This document shows positions 19,848 through 29,884 of a stretch of DNA of 64,000 bases, piece by piece. A model generated the notes under the pieces. That model saw only the letters and a list, made by a program, of their open reading frames with translations, had not been told where the DNA came from and ran no database searches. Position numbers and translations under genes: made by a program. Numbering within the stretch: position 1 is the stretch's first letter; every line of letters begins with the position of its first letter. Source of the stretch: Aeromicrobium sp. Root344 (lineage in GTDB: Bacteria; Actinomycetota; Actinomycetes; Propionibacteriales; Nocardioidaceae); NCBI RefSeq assembly GCF_001425755.1, contig NZ_LMDH01000001.1:136-64135 (forward strand), in the 5' to 3' direction.

Positions 19848-21144
19848 CGTCGCCACCGAGGCGGTCGGCCTCCGCACGCATCCGCTGACGTCGGTCGTGC
19901 AGGGCGCGCTGTGGGCTGCTGCCGCATCCGTCGGCCTGATCGGCTCGATCTTCACCGGCGACGGCTGGGGCGACATGAGCGCCGTGCTCAGCCTGGTGAT
20001 CTCGCTCGTGGGCGGCCTGCTCCTCGGCATGGGCTTCGGGTTCCTGACCTGGCTGTTCACCCGGTACGTCATCGACGGCTCCGAGCTGCGGATCAACAGC
20101 GGCATCGTCACCAAGGCATCGCGGCGCATCCCGTACGAGCGCCTCCAGTCCGTCGACATCGCCGAGCCGCTCGTCGCGCGCATCTTCGGCCTCGCCGAGC
20201 TGCGTATCGAGATGGCCGGCGGCAAGGACTCGCGGACGTCCCTGCGGTTCCTGCGTCTCGCCGATGCGCGCGACCTGCGCCGGGTCCTGCTCGCGAGGGC
20301 ACACGGAACGGCTCCGGACGAGTCCCCGGTCGCGGAACAGCGCACCATCATCACGGTCGTGCCCCCTGAGCGCATCGTGATCGGCACGGTGCTCTCATTG
20401 GACTTCCTGTTCGCCGCGGCCGGCTCGATCGCCCTCATCGTCGGGGCGATCTGGTTCGGACAGCTCGTCGTCGCACTCGGCGGCATCATCCCGCTGGGCA
20501 CCTGGCTCGCGCAGATCATCGCCAAGCGGATCCTGCAGCAGTGGGAGTTCGCGCTGTCCCGCGGCCACGGCGGGCTGCGGATCGAGCGCGGGCTGCTGTC
20601 ACGGACGTCGCAGACCATCCCGTACGCACGCGTGCAGGGCATCGCCATCAAGGAGCCGTTCGTCTGGCGCCGGCTGGGCTGGCTGCGGCTCGAGGTCGAC
20701 GTCGCGGGCTACGCCGCGCACGGGAACGACGAAGGTGTCGCCTCGTCGTCGATCCTGCTGCCGATCGCTGACCGGACCCTGGCCGAGTCGGTGATCGCGG
20801 AGCTGATCCCCGGGTTCGACGTCGACGTGCCGCGCACGGCTGCACCTCGACGTTCCCGCCCGTTCGCCCCGATCGGCTGGCGCTATCGCTGGGTCGGCGC
20901 CAACGAGCGTACGTTCGTGGCTCGCGAAGGCTGGATCGAGCGTACGACCAGCATCGTGCCGCACCACAAGACGCAGTCCGTCGAGCTGCGTCAGGGGCCA
21001 CTGCAACGCCGTCGGCGTCTCGCGACCGTCGAGGTGCACACGCCGCAGGGCCCGGTCGATGCCGACGGCCGCAACCTCGACGCCGACGAGGCTCGAGGCG
21101 TCGTGCTGGCCCAGCTTGCGCGCGCCCGCGCAGCGAGGAGCTAG
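19831..21144 (+). CDS. PH-domain membrane protein (YdbT-like)
   Basis: 437 aa with up to three bPH2 domains, each starting with a similar pattern: LRINSGIVTKASRRIPYERL, LRIERGLLSRTSQTIPYARV and VAREGWIERTTSIVPHHKTQ. Membrane helices lie around residues 25-70 and 190-235. It overlaps its smaller partner by 17 bp, so they are coupled and probably form a complex. Its stop codon shares the CTAG tetranucleotide with the stop of the convergent dusB. Function is unknown beyond the family association. Confidence 0.82.
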   Translation: MAPESDVATEAVGLRTHPLTSVVQGALWAAAASVGLIGSIFTGDGWGDMSAVLSLVISLVGGLLLGMGFGFLTWLFTRYVIDGSELRINSGIVTKASRRIPYERLQSVDIAEPLVARIFGLAELRIEMAGGKDSRTSLRFLRLADARDLRRVLLARAHGTAPDESPVAEQRTIITVVPPERIVIGTVLSLDFLFAAAGSIALIVGAIWFGQLVVALGGIIPLGTWLAQIIAKRILQQWEFALSRGHGGLRIERGLLSRTSQTIPYARVQGIAIKEPFVWRRLGWLRLEVDVAGYAAHGNDEGVASSSILLPIADRTLAESVIAELIPGFDVDVPRTAAPRRSRPFAPIGWRYRWVGANERTFVAREGWIERTTSIVPHHKTQSVELRQGPLQRRRRLATVEVHTPQGPVDADGRNLDADEARGVVLAQLARARAARS

Positions 21145-22283
21145 CCTCCGGAGGTGCCGTCCTCGGCGTCGGGGTCGATCGGCGCGATCATGTCGCGGGA
21201 GTCGAGCCAGCCGTCGGGGACCGACACCTTCTTGGGCGTCCCCTGGCGGCCCCGGGGTGTGCCAAGCTCGTCGAGCGGATAGGGCTCGGTCGGGTCCAAG
21301 CGCGCGAGCAGCTCGTCGAGATCGGCGTAGGACGACACCATGCCGAGCCGGCTGCGTACGTCCTTGCCGGCGGCGAAACCCTTGAGGTACCACGCGATGT
21401 GCTTGCGGAACTCGATGCAGCCGCGCTCCTCGCCCATCAGGTCGCCCAGCAGCTCAGCGTGCCGGCGCATGACCGCGGCCACCTCGCCGAGACGAGGCAG
21501 CCCGACCACCTGCTCGCCGGCGAACGCCGCGGCGAGGTCGCGGAACAGCCACGGACGGCCGAGGCAGCCACGACCGACGACGACGCCGTCGCAGCCGGTC
21601 TCCTCGACCATGCGGATCGCGTCGGCGGCCTCCCAGATGTCGCCGTTGCCGAGCACCGGGATGTCGACGGCGGCCTTGAGCTCGGCGATCGAGTCCCAGT
21701 CGGCGCGGCCGGAGTAGTGCTGCACCGCGGTGCGGCCGTGCAGCGCGATCGCGGCGCAGCCGGTGTCCTGTGCGATGCGGCCGGCGTCGAGGTAGGTCAG
21801 GTGGTCGTCGTCGATGCCCTTGCGGGTCTTCATCGTGACCGGCACGCCGTAGGGGCTCGCTGCCTTGACCGACGCCTCCAGGATCTCGCCGAGCAGAGTG
21901 TCCTTCCACGGCAGCGCCGCTCCCCCGCCCTTGCGCGTGACTTTGGGGACCGGGCAACCGAAGTTGAGGTCGACGTGGTCGACGCCGTGGTCGGCGCACA
22001 GGATCTCGACGGCACGGCCGATGGTCTGCGGGTCGACGCCGTAGAGCTGGACGGACCGGAACGTCTCGTTGGCGGCGAACGTCAGCATCGACAGGCTCGT
22101 CCGGTCACCCTCGACGATGCCGCGCGAGGTGATCATCTCGCAGACGTACAGGCCGGCGCCCTGCTCGGCGCAGAGCTGGCGGAACGCCGCATTCGTCACG
22201 CCGGCCATCGGGGCGAGCACGACGGGGTTGGGGACCTCGAGGTCTCCGAGCCGAAGGGTGCGCGGCAGCGTGGCGGTGGACAT
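21141..22283 (-). CDS. dusB: tRNA-dihydrouridine synthase, DusB type
   Basis: 380 aa. A TIM-barrel flavoenzyme with LAPMAGVTNAAFRQLC, HVDLNFGCPVPKVTRKGGG (catalytic Cys), VTMKTRKGIDDDH, IALHGRTAVQHYSG and VPVLGNGDIW-type strands (IPVLGNGDIWEA). It reduces uridines in the tRNA D-loop using FMN and NADPH. ATG 22283 is chosen; an ATG nine bases upstream is equally possible. The long low-complexity extension above that was rejected. It lies just downstream of the second copy of the multi-palindrome repeat. Confidence 0.95.
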   Translation of the reverse strand: MSTATLPRTLRLGDLEVPNPVVLAPMAGVTNAAFRQLCAEQGAGLYVCEMITSRGIVEGDRTSLSMLTFAANETFRSVQLYGVDPQTIGRAVEILCADHGVDHVDLNFGCPVPKVTRKGGGAALPWKDTLLGEILEASVKAASPYGVPVTMKTRKGIDDDHLTYLDAGRIAQDTGCAAIALHGRTAVQHYSGRADWDSIAELKAAVDIPVLGNGDIWEAADAIRMVEETGCDGVVVGRGCLGRPWLFRDLAAAFAGEQVVGLPRLGEVAAVMRRHAELLGDLMGEERGCIEFRKHIAWYLKGFAAGKDVRSRLGMVSSYADLDELLARLDPTEPYPLDELGTPRGRQGTPKKVSVPDGWLDSRDMIAPIDPDAEDGTSGG

Positions 22284-22326
22284 GTCACCCATTGTCTCAG
22301 GCGCCCTGCTCCCGGCTCCCCACGAG

Positions 22327-22414
22327 CGGTGGATTCTCCACCGTATGGACGCCCAAACGGTGGACAATCCACCGCCAGAACGCAAAAGGTGGAGAATCCA
22401 CCGCCGAAGGGTCA
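22327..22414 (-). repeat. Multi-palindrome extragenic repeat, copy B
   Basis: 88 bp, collinear with copy A at 10788-10875 and, like it, starting on the minus strand at the TGA of the upstream gene (TGACCCT). It contains GGTGGAnnnTCCACC palindromes at 22328-22342 (loop TTC), the middle CGGTGGACAATCCACCG and 22389-22403. Positions that differ from copy A lie mainly in loops and spacers, so the hairpins are retained. Confidence 0.8.
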
Positions 22415-23026
22415 GTGCGGCAGGAGCCAGCCGTTGTCGACGGCGACGCGCACGGCTTCGGCGCGCGTACGGGCGCCGGTCTTGCCGATCGCGCTGGACA
22501 GGTGGTTGCGCACCGTGCCCTCGGACAGGAACAGCGTCCCGGCGATCGCCGCGACCGTGCCACCGCTGCGAGCCGCCTGCAGGACGTCCGCCTCGCGCTC
22601 GGTCAGCGGGGAGTCGCCCTGTGTCAACGACTCGGCAGCGAGCGTGGGATCGACGACGCGCAGCCCGCTGTGCACCCGTCGTACGGCATCCGCGAGCTGC
22701 CGTGCGGGCGTGTCCTTGACGACGAAACCGCTCGCACCGGCCGACATCGCCTGCTTGAGGTAGCCGGGCCGGCCGAACGTCGTGACCATCAGGACGCGGC
22801 ACGACGGCACGGCGTCGCGCAGCAACCGGGCGGCGGCCAGTCCGTCGATGCCCGGCATCTCGACGTCGAGGAGGGCCACGTCGGGACTGGACTCGATCGC
22901 GGCGTCGACGACCTCGTCGCCACGGGCCACCTCGGCCACGACCTCGAGGTCGTCCTCGAGCTGCAGCAGGGCCGCCAGGGCACCTCGTACGAGCGCCTGG
23001 TCGTCGGCGATCAGCAGCCGGATCAT
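22412..23026 (-). CDS. NarL/LuxR-family response regulator (DesR-like)
   Basis: 204 aa. A receiver domain (1-115) begins MIRLLIADDQALVRGAL with the phospho-acceptor Asp54 in ALLDVEMPGIDG and Lys in FVVKDTPA. The LuxR HTH (140-200) is LTEREADVLQAARSGG followed by LFLSEGTVRNHLSSAIGK. It overlaps the kinase gene by 4 bp (23023-23026). With the adjacent ABC exporter it forms the common actinobacterial ABC-kinase-regulator operon, which usually controls its own transporter. Palindromes at 25878-25905 upstream of the operon are candidate binding sites. Confidence 0.94.
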   Translation of the reverse strand: MIRLLIADDQALVRGALAALLQLEDDLEVVAEVARGDEVVDAAIESSPDVALLDVEMPGIDGLAAARLLRDAVPSCRVLMVTTFGRPGYLKQAMSAGASGFVVKDTPARQLADAVRRVHSGLRVVDPTLAAESLTQGDSPLTEREADVLQAARSGGTVAAIAGTLFLSEGTVRNHLSSAIGKTGARTRAEAVRVAVDNGWLLPH

Positions 23027-24141
23027 GCCGGCACCGACACCGTCAGCGAGAAGCCTCGGTCGCCCGGGCCGGCGCTCGTGGTCACCGTCGCGCCCGCGAG
23101 CCGGGCGCGTTGGCGGAGCCCTTCGAGCCCATTGCCGCTGCCGTCGTCAGGGCACGGTCCACGGCCGTCGTCGCTGACGCGTATGCGATCGGGATCCAGC
23201 TCGACCTCGCACCGCGTCGCCTGGCTGTGCCGGATGACGTTGGTGACGCCCTCGCGCAGGGTCCAGGCGAACAGCTCGCGCCACCGCGAAGGCACGTCGT
23301 CGGCCACCGTCGGCAGTGACGGCTCGATGCCGGCGGACTCCAGAGCCATACGGGCCGACGCGATCTCGCCAGGCAGCGAGATCCCCCGGATGCCCTGGGC
23401 GGTCGAGCGTACGTCCGCCAGTGCGTCGCGCGACAGCCGCTGCAGGTCCTCCAGCTCGGCTCGCGCCCGCACCGGATCGTCGTCGAACAGCCGCTCGGCG
23501 AGCTCGGCCTTGACCGAGATGACCGTCAGCGAATGGCCGAGGATGTCGTGCAGGTCGCGGGCGATGCGCGCACGCTCCTCCTGGACCGCGAGCTCGGAGA
23601 GGTCCTGCTCGGCGGCCATGAGCTTGGCCTGGCGCTGCCACGCGAGGCGGAAGGACCAGACCGCCGCAGCAGCCAGGAGCACCGCGAAGTTGTTGCCGTG
23701 CGCCGACCAGTCCTCCACGGCGTACGAGGCGGCCGTGATCCCCGCAAACATCACGATGACGACCGCGAGCGCCTCGAGCTTCGGCAGGATCGCCACTGCC
23801 AGCGCGGTGATGAACACCAGGCAGGTCGTCGACGAGTCGCCTGCGCCGGGGACGATGACGGCGAAGCAGGCCACCAGGACTGCGATGTAGGTCCACGCGT
23901 GGAGCCGGCGGCGATGCAGGTGGAACTCCGGGATGTGAGCCAACCCGTAGAGATACACCGGGACGAACACCGCCAGCGACGCCAGACCCGTCCAGCGCTC
24001 GAGCTGGTTGTCGTTCCTGATGAGCGCGCCGAGGGGGTTGCCGAGGAAGAACAGCCAGATGCCGGCCCCCAGGAGCCGGCCGAAGCGGGCGCGGTCCTGG
24101 GGGTCGGTGTCGTGTGTGGCCACGGGCCCAAGGCTAGCCAT
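23023..24141 (-). CDS. Sensor histidine kinase, HisKA_3 (DesK-like)
   Basis: 372 aa. About five membrane helices lie within residues 20-165. A dimerisation domain has ERARIARDLHDILGHSLTVI, with the phosphorylated His in RDLHD. The HATPase domain has REGVTNVIRHSQATRC, IRVSDDGRGP and GNGLEGLRQRARL. It has no large extracellular domain, so it probably senses membrane state or works with the linked ABC transporter. ATG 24141 overlaps the permease stop by one base (TGATG). The downstream response regulator is its partner. Confidence 0.94.
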   Translation of the reverse strand: MASLGPVATHDTDPQDRARFGRLLGAGIWLFFLGNPLGALIRNDNQLERWTGLASLAVFVPVYLYGLAHIPEFHLHRRRLHAWTYIAVLVACFAVIVPGAGDSSTTCLVFITALAVAILPKLEALAVVIVMFAGITAASYAVEDWSAHGNNFAVLLAAAAVWSFRLAWQRQAKLMAAEQDLSELAVQEERARIARDLHDILGHSLTVISVKAELAERLFDDDPVRARAELEDLQRLSRDALADVRSTAQGIRGISLPGEIASARMALESAGIEPSLPTVADDVPSRWRELFAWTLREGVTNVIRHSQATRCEVELDPDRIRVSDDGRGPCPDDGSGNGLEGLRQRARLAGATVTTSAGPGDRGFSLTVSVPA

Positions 24142-24920
24142 CAGACGCGCTGCGTGTCCTTGCTCATCCGCCAGGCCGCGCCGCCCACGAAGATCGCGGT
24201 CCAGACGGCGATGTTGAGCACGGCCAGCGACACGTTGCCGTCGGAGCCGAACGGGGCCCGCGACAGCACCCCCACGCCGTACGCCGGAGTGAACTTCGCG
24301 AAGTCCTGGAAGCCTTGGCTGAAGTTGTCGAGCGGCGTGAACAGGCCGCCGGCCAGCGCCAGCAGGGCGAGCGAAGGGCCGAGCAGCTGCATGACGTTCT
24401 CGCTCGGCAGCAGGTAGCCCATGAACAGCCCGAATGCGGCGAACACCAACGTGCAGCCCCAGCCGATCACGCCGCAGAGGATGAGCCGCCCGAACGGCAG
24501 GTCGGCGCCGCGCAGGTTGCCGACCACGAACACGGCCACGATCGCGGCCGCCCCCATCGTCATGGCGACGAGCACCTTGATGCCGACGTACGCGACGGGC
24601 TTCAGGGGCGTCAACCGCAGCTGCCGGCTCCAGCCGAGGGCGCGTTCCGTGGCCACCATCGCCCCGCCCGCGGTGGTCGCGATCATGGCGCCGTAGACCG
24701 CCATGCTGACCATGATGTACGCCGTGGTGTTGCCGTGCCCGACGCGCTCGGTCCGGTACGACGCGTCCGATCCGAACAGCAGGAAGAACACGCTCGGTGC
24801 GATGAGGGTGAAGATCATCGAGCGCTTGTTGCGCAGCATGCGCTTCAGCTCGAGGGCGTAGAACGTCGGCGAGAACCCGCCGAACGGAGGGATGCGACGG
24901 GTCTCGGCGGCGATGCTCAT
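24141..24920 (-). CDS. ABC-2 type exporter permease
   Basis: 259 aa with six membrane helices in the ABC-2 pattern. ALELKRMLRNKRSMIFTL lies near the N-terminus, then GAMIATTAGGAMVATERALG and SRQLRLTPLKPVAYVGIK, the conserved cytoplasmic elbow. It forms the channel of an exporter with the ATPase encoded just upstream (4-bp overlap at 24917-24920). The substrate is unknown; drug, peptide or lipid export is typical for systems with a DesK-type kinase. Confidence 0.93.
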   Translation of the reverse strand: MSIAAETRRIPPFGGFSPTFYALELKRMLRNKRSMIFTLIAPSVFFLLFGSDASYRTERVGHGNTTAYIMVSMAVYGAMIATTAGGAMVATERALGWSRQLRLTPLKPVAYVGIKVLVAMTMGAAAIVAVFVVGNLRGADLPFGRLILCGVIGWGCTLVFAAFGLFMGYLLPSENVMQLLGPSLALLALAGGLFTPLDNFSQGFQDFAKFTPAYGVGVLSRAPFGSDGNVSLAVLNIAVWTAIFVGGAAWRMSKDTQRV

Positions 24921-25834
24921 GCGAGGGCTCCTTCTGGAGTGAGGGCGTCGTCGCCGGTCAGCGCGACGAACGCCTCTTCGAGGTTGCGGGAGGTGATTTC
25001 GAGGTCACACGCGGTGGTGTGGTTGAGCAGGTAGCGCGCGATCGCGTCGCTGTCGGAGCCGTGGATGAGCACCGATTCGCCGCGGACGTCGATCGAGTCG
25101 ACGCCCTCGACCTTCGCGATCGCGTCGGTGTCAGGGGCGTGCCACGTCGCCCGGACCGTGCGCCCGGCCGACAGCGCCTTGATCTCGGCGGCCGTGCCGT
25201 CGGCGACGATCTTGCCCTTCCGGACGAGCACGATGCGGTCGGCGTACGCGTCCGCCTCCTCGAGGTAGTGCGTCGCGAAGACCGTCGTACGACCACGGGC
25301 GGCATCCGACCGGATCGCCGCCCAGAAGTCGCGGCGGCCCTGGACGTCCATGCCGGTCGTCGGCTCGTCGAGGATCAGCAGGTCGGGGTCGGACAGCAGC
25401 GCCAGCGCGAACCGCAGGCGCTGCTGCTGACCGCCGGACGCCTTGCCCACCATCCGGTCGCCGATGTCGAGGATGCCGGCGCGGTCCAGGACCTCGTCGA
25501 CCGGGCGGGACGGCCTGAAGAGCGAGGCAGTGAGCTCGACCGTCTCGCGGACCGTGAAGTCCTTCAGCAGGCCACCGGTCTGCATGACCGCCGCGACCCG
25601 GCCCAGGGCGACCGCCCTGCGGGGGTCGCCGCCGAAGATCTGGACCGAGCCCTCCGACGGCTGTGACAGCCCGAGGATCATGTCGACCGTCGTGGTCTTG
25701 CCCGCGCCGTTGGGTCCCAGGAACGCGACGACCTCGCCGGGCTGGATCTGCAGGCTCAGACCGTCGACCGCGGTGACCGGGCCGAACCTCTTGACGACGC
25801 CGTCGATGCTGACGGCGGGAGTGGATGAGTTCAT
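24917..25834 (-). CDS. ABC-2 type exporter ATP-binding protein
   Basis: 305 aa. Walker A GPNGAGKTT lies near residues 39-47, Q-loop MQTGGLLKDFTVRE, signature SGGQQQRLRFALAL and Walker B LLILDEPTTGMD. A C-terminal extension (about 220-305) follows, of the DrrA/CcmA type. It drives the permease encoded downstream. It is the first gene of the four-gene operon ATPase-permease-kinase-regulator, all with 1-4 bp overlaps. The start ATG 25834 has no strong Shine-Dalgarno but the domain begins right after it. Confidence 0.95.
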   Translation of the reverse strand: MNSSTPAVSIDGVVKRFGPVTAVDGLSLQIQPGEVVAFLGPNGAGKTTTVDMILGLSQPSEGSVQIFGGDPRRAVALGRVAAVMQTGGLLKDFTVRETVELTASLFRPSRPVDEVLDRAGILDIGDRMVGKASGGQQQRLRFALALLSDPDLLILDEPTTGMDVQGRRDFWAAIRSDAARGRTTVFATHYLEEADAYADRIVLVRKGKIVADGTAAEIKALSAGRTVRATWHAPDTDAIAKVEGVDSIDVRGESVLIHGSDSDAIARYLLNHTTACDLEITSRNLEEAFVALTGDDALTPEGALA

Positions 25835-25877
25835 GCTCTCATCGTGGTGCCGCAGCAGCGCCCCGCCCTGATCGTTA

Positions 25878-25905
25878 GGTCACGACGTGACCATGACAGG
25901 TGTCA
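25878..25905 (-). promoter_or_regulatory. Palindromic operators upstream of the ABC/two-component operon
   Basis: A perfect 15-bp palindrome GGTCACGACGTGACC (25878-25892) and a second, TGACAGGTGTCA (25894-25905), lie 45-70 bases upstream of the ATPase start. TAACGAT just downstream on the minus strand can be a -10. Position and symmetry fit binding by the linked LuxR-type response regulator. Confidence 0.5.
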
Positions 25906-25924
25906 CGGCCTTGGTCGCCGGTCC

Positions 25925-25989
25925 CCGAGATGTGGATCGCAGTGCACCACGCGCGCCGCGCCGACGGTGCACTCGGATCCGAATCTCGG
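25925..25989 (-). terminator. Long terminator hairpin after the lipoprotein gene
   Basis: 24-nt arms at 25925-25948 and 25966-25989 are complementary apart from two 2-nt mismatches, around a 17-nt GC-rich loop. The structure starts two bases after the lipoprotein stop and separates that gene from the ABC/two-component operon. Confidence 0.75.
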
Positions 25990-25991
25990 TC

Positions 25992-26576
25992 CTACGGGGT
26001 CCAGGTGATGGCGTCCTTGGTCGAGCCGGTCTGGAGGTCGACCGACACCAGGGCCTTGCCCTTGGGCACCAGGTAGACCAGGCACAGCTTGGCCGTCGCC
26101 CCCGGCAGGAAGCTCTTGGGCAGCGTCGAGTTCTTGCAGGGCTTGAAGTTGCCGACGATCTGGTTGGCCGGCAGGTTCGTGTTGCTCGAGTCGTGCGCGA
26201 AGATCGGCAGGGCAGCGCCACCGAGTCCGGCCGGCCCCTCGTTCTTGACCGTGAGGTCGACGTAGAACGGGGTGGACGCCTCCGAGGCGGCATCGAGGGA
26301 GAAGAACGCGAAGTCCCGCTTGATCGAGCCCTTGCGGACCGCGGCGACGGTCACCGTGATCGCGCTGGCCGCCTTGTCGCCGACCTGGTAGACCACGCTG
26401 GCCGGCTTGTCCTCGGTCAGCGTCGTGCCACCCTTGGTGAGGGTGACCCCCTTGGGCACCTCGAACCCCTTGGGCACCGGCACCTCGTCCGACTTCTTGC
26501 CACCGTCCGACGAGCCACCGCAACCGGCGACGAACGCGAGGGCGGCGACGGCCGCGACGAACCTGAATGACTTCAC
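25992..26576 (-). CDS. Exported lipoprotein of unknown function
   Basis: 194 aa from the GTG at 26576. The signal peptide KSFRFVAAVAALAFVAGC ends in a lipobox (FVAGC), then a Gly/Ser linker. The mature part has a beta-rich pattern resembling DUF4352-like extracellular domains (VYQVGDKAASAITVTVAAV, FYVDLTVKNEGPAGLGG, LPGATAKLCLVYLVPKGK). Two Cys residues (FKPCKNS and AKLCLVY) could form a disulfide. A GTG 18 bases upstream is an alternative start. It sits between glyS and a strong terminator. The function is not known. Confidence 0.8.
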   Translation of the reverse strand: MKSFRFVAAVAALAFVAGCGGSSDGGKKSDEVPVPKGFEVPKGVTLTKGGTTLTEDKPASVVYQVGDKAASAITVTVAAVRKGSIKRDFAFFSLDAASEASTPFYVDLTVKNEGPAGLGGAALPIFAHDSSNTNLPANQIVGNFKPCKNSTLPKSFLPGATAKLCLVYLVPKGKALVSVDLQTGSTKDAITWTP

Positions 26577-26601
26577 GCGCCGATTGTCGCCCACGAGTGG
26601 A

Positions 26602-27987
<1,386 letters not shown>

Positions 27988-28094
27988 GGGGAGGTGTTTC
28001 CAATCCGGCTGGGTGTCGGCGGGCCTGAGTGCGTCATCGTGATGACGTACGCCCGAGGGTCCGGCCCACTTTAGTCGCCGGGTCGGCAGCCGGT

Positions 28095-28679
28095 TCAGCG
28101 GCTCAGGCCGAGGGTCGCGATCAGGTCCTCATGAAGCTCGAACCACACCCGATGACACGAGTCGACGTCGGTTCCGGTGAGCCAGGCCGGATCGTCGTCG
28201 GCCCTGAACAGTGCCGTCGTGAATCGGCGGTGATAGCCCGCGAAGCGGCTCAGACCAGCCACCAGGTCGTGCTCGAGTCCGTGAAGCCGTTCGGCGACCA
28301 CGGACAGCTCCTCCCAGGACCGTTCGAAGGTCTCCGGCGCCGGATCGAGCTGCACGTTCGAGCAGGCGGCACTCACGGTGGCGTTGAGCGGCAGGAACCG
28401 TTCATGGACCACGGCGACGCTCTCGCGGCTCGCAGTCGTGTCGAGCTCCGCTGCGAGCTGGGTCTCGTTGACCAGGCGCCCCGCCTCCGTCAGGGACCAG
28501 CCGGCCAGGTCGCCGAACGCGCTGTGGGTGATCCACCCATCTGAGGCAAACTCCTCCAGCCTCGCGCCGGTGGCCTCCACGTCGAGGTCGAACCGTCCGG
28601 CAACGGCCCGCTCGTCGGCAAACCCCTTGAGCCGGACGGCGTGCAGCGTGAGCAGCTCGACGGGCGAGACGTGACTCAC
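28095..28679 (-). CDS. Winged-helix protein paired with a PEP-synthase-like enzyme
   Basis: 194 aa from GTG 28679, which overlaps the upstream stop (GTGA). Residues 1-75 look like a winged helix ([20 protein letters not shown], then [20 protein letters not shown]). The rest is helical, with [36 protein letters not shown] and [18 protein letters not shown]. No named family is recognised with confidence. Tight coupling to the PEP-synthase-like gene argues for a shared pathway. It may be a regulator or a substrate-binding partner that supplies the domain the enzyme lacks. Confidence 0.7.
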   Translation of the reverse strand: MSHVSPVELLTLHAVRLKGFADERAVAGRFDLDVEATGARLEEFASDGWITHSAFGDLAGWSLTEAGRLVNETQLAAELDTTASRESVAVVHERFLPLNATVSAACSNVQLDPAPETFERSWEELSVVAERLHGLEHDLVAGLSRFAGYHRRFTTALFRADDDPAWLTGTDVDSCHRVWFELHEDLIATLGLSR

Positions 28680-29815
28680 GGGGCGCTCGAGACGGTGCCA
28701 TGGTCGCCATCGACGACGACCCACTCCATGCCTGCGAGACGGGCCCGCGCGCCGTCGGCGCCCACCACGGCGGGGATGCCGAGCTCGCGGGCCACGATCG
28801 CCGCGTGCGAGAGCGCACCGCCGGTCTCGGTGACGACCGCGGCGGCGATCCCGAACAACGGTGTCCACGCCGGGTCTGTCGTCCGGCACACGAGCACGTC
28901 ACCGGGCTCGACCGCACCGAATCCGTCGAGGTCTCGCACGACGCGAACCCTGCCGGAGACTCGTCCAGGACTGGCGCCGACGCCCTGCACGATCGCGTCA
29001 CCGACCGGCGCCTCGGGACGTTCACGTGGACCGATGACGCCGGTGATCGGCCTCACCTGCAGCAACCACAAGGTGCCGCCGGCGATGGCCCACTCGACAT
29101 CGACGACCGTGCCGTGGACCGCCTCGGCCCGAAGCGCCGCTTCAGCGACTTCTCGGGCCTGCTCGGCACTGAGTACCGGACGACGTCGGTCTGCCGCCGC
29201 GACGGCCGTGCGTCGCAGTGCACCCTCTCGATGGTCGAGTCGGGTCGCCTTGGAGCCGGTGGTCGTCTCGATCTCTCCCCCATCCACGAGGGTGAAGGCA
29301 TCGGGGACGACCCGGCCGCTGACGACGGACTCCCCCAGACCCCAGGCCGCTTCGATCGCCACGGCACGAGCACCGGAGCGAGGGTCCTGGGTGAACGCGA
29401 CGCCGGCCAAGTCAGCAGGGACGAGCTGCTGCACGATGACCGGGACGTGCGACTCCACCGGCGCCTGCATACGGCTCGCATACGCACGCGCGCGGCTGCT
29501 TCGGCCGGAGGCACGACACGTCGCGATCGCCGCGAGGGCCTGATCCACGCCGACAACGCCCAGGACGGTCTCGAGCTGGCCCGCGAACGAGGCCGCAGCC
29601 GTGTCCTCGGCGAGGCCGGACGAACGTACGGCGAACGGGCCGGTCAGGCGCGCCATGGCCTGGGCGACCTCGTCGGGGTCCGGATCATCCAGCACCACGA
29701 ATCCCGGAGGAACGTGCGCCCCCGACCGGAGAAGACGTCCAAGCCCGTGCGCCTTGGAGCCACAGTCTGCCTGGGCCCGTCCCAGATCCACGAGGGTCAC
29801 GATCCCACCGTACAA
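28676..29815 (-). CDS. Short PEP synthase/PPDK-like protein (ATP-grasp plus phosphohistidine domain)
   Basis: 379 aa against about 800 for PEP synthase. An ATP-grasp N-domain has GSKAHGLGRLLRSGAHVPPG, FAVRSSGLAEDTAAASFAG and GTLWLLQVRPI. A swivelling phosphohistidine domain then has TETGGALSHAAIVARELGIP, with the catalytic His. The PEP/pyruvate TIM barrel is missing. The enzyme could phosphorylate another acceptor, as rifampin phosphotransferases do, or need a separate partner. TTG 29815 with AGGTG upstream is used; GTG 29800 is an alternative. It is coupled by GTGA to the winged-helix gene that follows. Confidence 0.85.
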   Translation of the reverse strand: MYGGIVTLVDLGRAQADCGSKAHGLGRLLRSGAHVPPGFVVLDDPDPDEVAQAMARLTGPFAVRSSGLAEDTAAASFAGQLETVLGVVGVDQALAAIATCRASGRSSRARAYASRMQAPVESHVPVIVQQLVPADLAGVAFTQDPRSGARAVAIEAAWGLGESVVSGRVVPDAFTLVDGGEIETTTGSKATRLDHREGALRRTAVAAADRRRPVLSAEQAREVAEAALRAEAVHGTVVDVEWAIAGGTLWLLQVRPITGVIGPRERPEAPVGDAIVQGVGASPGRVSGRVRVVRDLDGFGAVEPGDVLVCRTTDPAWTPLFGIAAAVVTETGGALSHAAIVARELGIPAVVGADGARARLAGMEWVVVDGDHGTVSSAP

Positions 29816-29884
29816 ACCGGCACCTCAGCGACCGTTCGATGAGCCTGGTCGCCCGAGGATTTACGCATTTGTCACCGGAATCTC

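Noticed and set aside
27988..28094. Possible T-box riboswitch before glyS
   Set aside because: Only a short CGTCATC/GATGACG hairpin is present; the conserved T-box sequence and a terminator/antiterminator pair are not seen.
28641..29842. Overlapping plus-strand frames opposite the PEP-synthase-like gene
   Set aside because: They lack recognisable motifs, while the minus strand carries intact ATP-grasp and phosphohistidine motifs.
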